A stretch of 7,063 nucleotides of DNA from contig JBEAUL010000027.1 in assembly GCA_041161475.1 (NCBI GenBank), forward strand, positions 1-7,063. The letters are read 5' to 3'. The notes below the pieces were generated by a model, which was given only the letters and a program-made list of their open reading frames with translations, was not told the origin of the DNA and made no database searches. Made by a program: the position numbers and the translations under genes. This document shows, piece after piece, positions 6,496 to 7,063 of this stretch; the stretch's first letter is position 1; every line of letters begins with the position of its first letter. Source of the DNA: JBEAUL01 sp041161475. Its GTDB lineage: Bacteria; Pseudomonadota; Gammaproteobacteria; UBA6186; Azoamicaceae.

Positions 6496-6972
6496 ATGTT
6501 TGCTGTAAGAAAAAAAAATATCGATGGAATGCCGGTTGAATCGCTCAAGGTATACTCTACGAGCATGAGTGACGCACAAAACTATGAAGCGAAAGTGTTT
6601 ACAGTGACTCAGTGCTGTAATCATATGCATTTAGAGGGCGAGGCATTAGCCTCTTTTCCTGCACGTTTTTTAGATCTCATTCCTGACAGTGAATCTGAAG
6701 AAGCAAAAGTCTTGGATACTTTGGATTATGTCTCAATCGGGCGATCTCCAAACGAAGGCATGTTTTTTATGAAGCCAGATCCGAATATACCAAATAAAAT
6801 CTCTGAATTAAGAATGGATATAGGTATGTTTGACCAATCTGATGACAATCATGTTCAAATAACACGCTGTTGCGATCATGAACATGTTGTTGTTGATGGC
6901 GGTTTTTTAATGGAGCCTGTCAGTAAAGAAGAGTTGACCAATCAGCGCCGAAATTCGTGCACAAATTCATAA
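6496..6972 (+). CDS. Unrecognised small protein with two CC-x-H-x-H motifs
   Basis: I do not recognise this 158-residue protein and give it no function. It has no signal peptide and no membrane segment, so it is probably cytoplasmic. The striking feature is a repeated motif: VTQCCNHMH (37-45) and ITRCCDHEH (122-130), each with two adjacent cysteines followed by two histidines spaced by one residue, 85 residues apart. The flanks are also alike (V-F-T-V-T and V-Q-I-T before; an acidic/Gly stretch after). Cys/His clusters of this type can bind zinc or copper, but this is inference. The middle is acidic (PDSESEEAK, 63-71). ATG 6496 is chosen over GTG 6472 because of the GGGA site. Its own promoter lies at 6442-6449. 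It sits between mnmG and rsmG, which are usually neighbours, and rsmG follows after 1 nt. Base composition does not differ obviously from its neighbours. Confidence 0.75.
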   Translation: MFAVRKKNIDGMPVESLKVYSTSMSDAQNYEAKVFTVTQCCNHMHLEGEALASFPARFLDLIPDSESEEAKVLDTLDYVSIGRSPNEGMFFMKPDPNIPNKISELRMDIGMFDQSDDNHVQITRCCDHEHVVVDGGFLMEPVSKEELTNQRRNSCTNS

Positions 6973-6973
6973 A

Positions 6974-7063
6974 ATGACATTACCAGGCCAAAAACAGCTA
7001 GAATTCGGCTTGGCGACCATGACGCTTCAGTTGTCTGCTTCTCAAAAGACACAGCAACTGAAG
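6974..7063 (+). CDS. rsmG: 16S rRNA (guanine527-N7)-methyltransferase RsmG, 5' end only
   Basis: Only the first 30 codons are inside the window; the frame is open to the right edge. RsmG (GidB) methylates N7 of G527 in 16S rRNA using S-adenosylmethionine. The visible part, with LEFGLATMTLQLSASQKTQQLK at residues 9-30 split here as LEFGLATM and LQLSASQKTQQLK, matches the N-terminal helix region of the family (E. coli has a comparable L-x-L-T-D-x-Q-K-N-Q-L). The catalytic domain is not visible, so the call rests on this similarity and on position after mnmG, where rsmG is normally found. The start ATG 6974 is 1 nt after the preceding stop and has no clear ribosome binding site, suggesting translational coupling; in-frame ATG 7019 is an alternative. 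Confidence 0.75.
   Translation, partial: MTLPGQKQLEFGLATMTLQLSASQKTQQLK

Overview
The window is a chromosomal housekeeping block, all on the + strand, in the order rpmH - rnpA - yidD - yidC - mnmE (trmE) - mnmG (gidA) - a small unrecognised gene - rsmG (gidB, 5' end only). This order is the classic replication-origin neighbourhood of non-enteric Gammaproteobacteria (for example the Pseudomonas and Legionella/Coxiella type). The proteins fit: RnpA, YidC, MnmE and MnmG all read as gammaproteobacterial versions, and MnmG keeps Cys47 and Cys277 at the same numbers as E. coli. The DNA leans to A+T and has no phage or transposon signature. A member of the Legionellales or a related low-GC gammaproteobacterium is a reasonable guess, but the sequence does not prove it.

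Region 1 (1-283) is upstream of rpmH. It starts with an A/T-only palindrome, has a good sigma70-type promoter (TTGACA, 18 bp, TATATT) and then an mRNA leader of about 135 nt with an unusually G+C-rich, foldable patch. dnaA may lie just outside the left edge, as is common in this context, but no DnaA box is visible here. Region 2 (284-4249) is a tight operon with short gaps or overlaps: ribosomal protein L34, the protein part of RNase P, the YidD insertion accessory protein, the YidC insertase and the tRNA-modifying GTPase MnmE. It ends near a weak candidate terminator.

Region 3 (4250-4508) is the largest gap inside the gene block. It holds an inverted repeat, the candidate terminator, an extended -10 promoter and a foldable leader before mnmG. 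Region 4 (4509-6413) is mnmG, the FAD-dependent partner of MnmE; together they install the 5-carboxymethylaminomethyl or 5-aminomethyl group on the wobble uridine of several tRNAs.

Region 5 (6414-7063) is the unusual part. Between mnmG and rsmG, which are normally adjacent, sits a 158-codon gene with its own consensus extended -10 promoter and ribosome binding site. I do not recognise its protein. It carries two copies of a CC-x-H-x-H motif 85 residues apart, each preceded by a similar hydrophobic-Thr stretch, which suggests a duplicated, possibly metal-binding unit. rsmG starts 1 nt after its stop codon and runs off the window.
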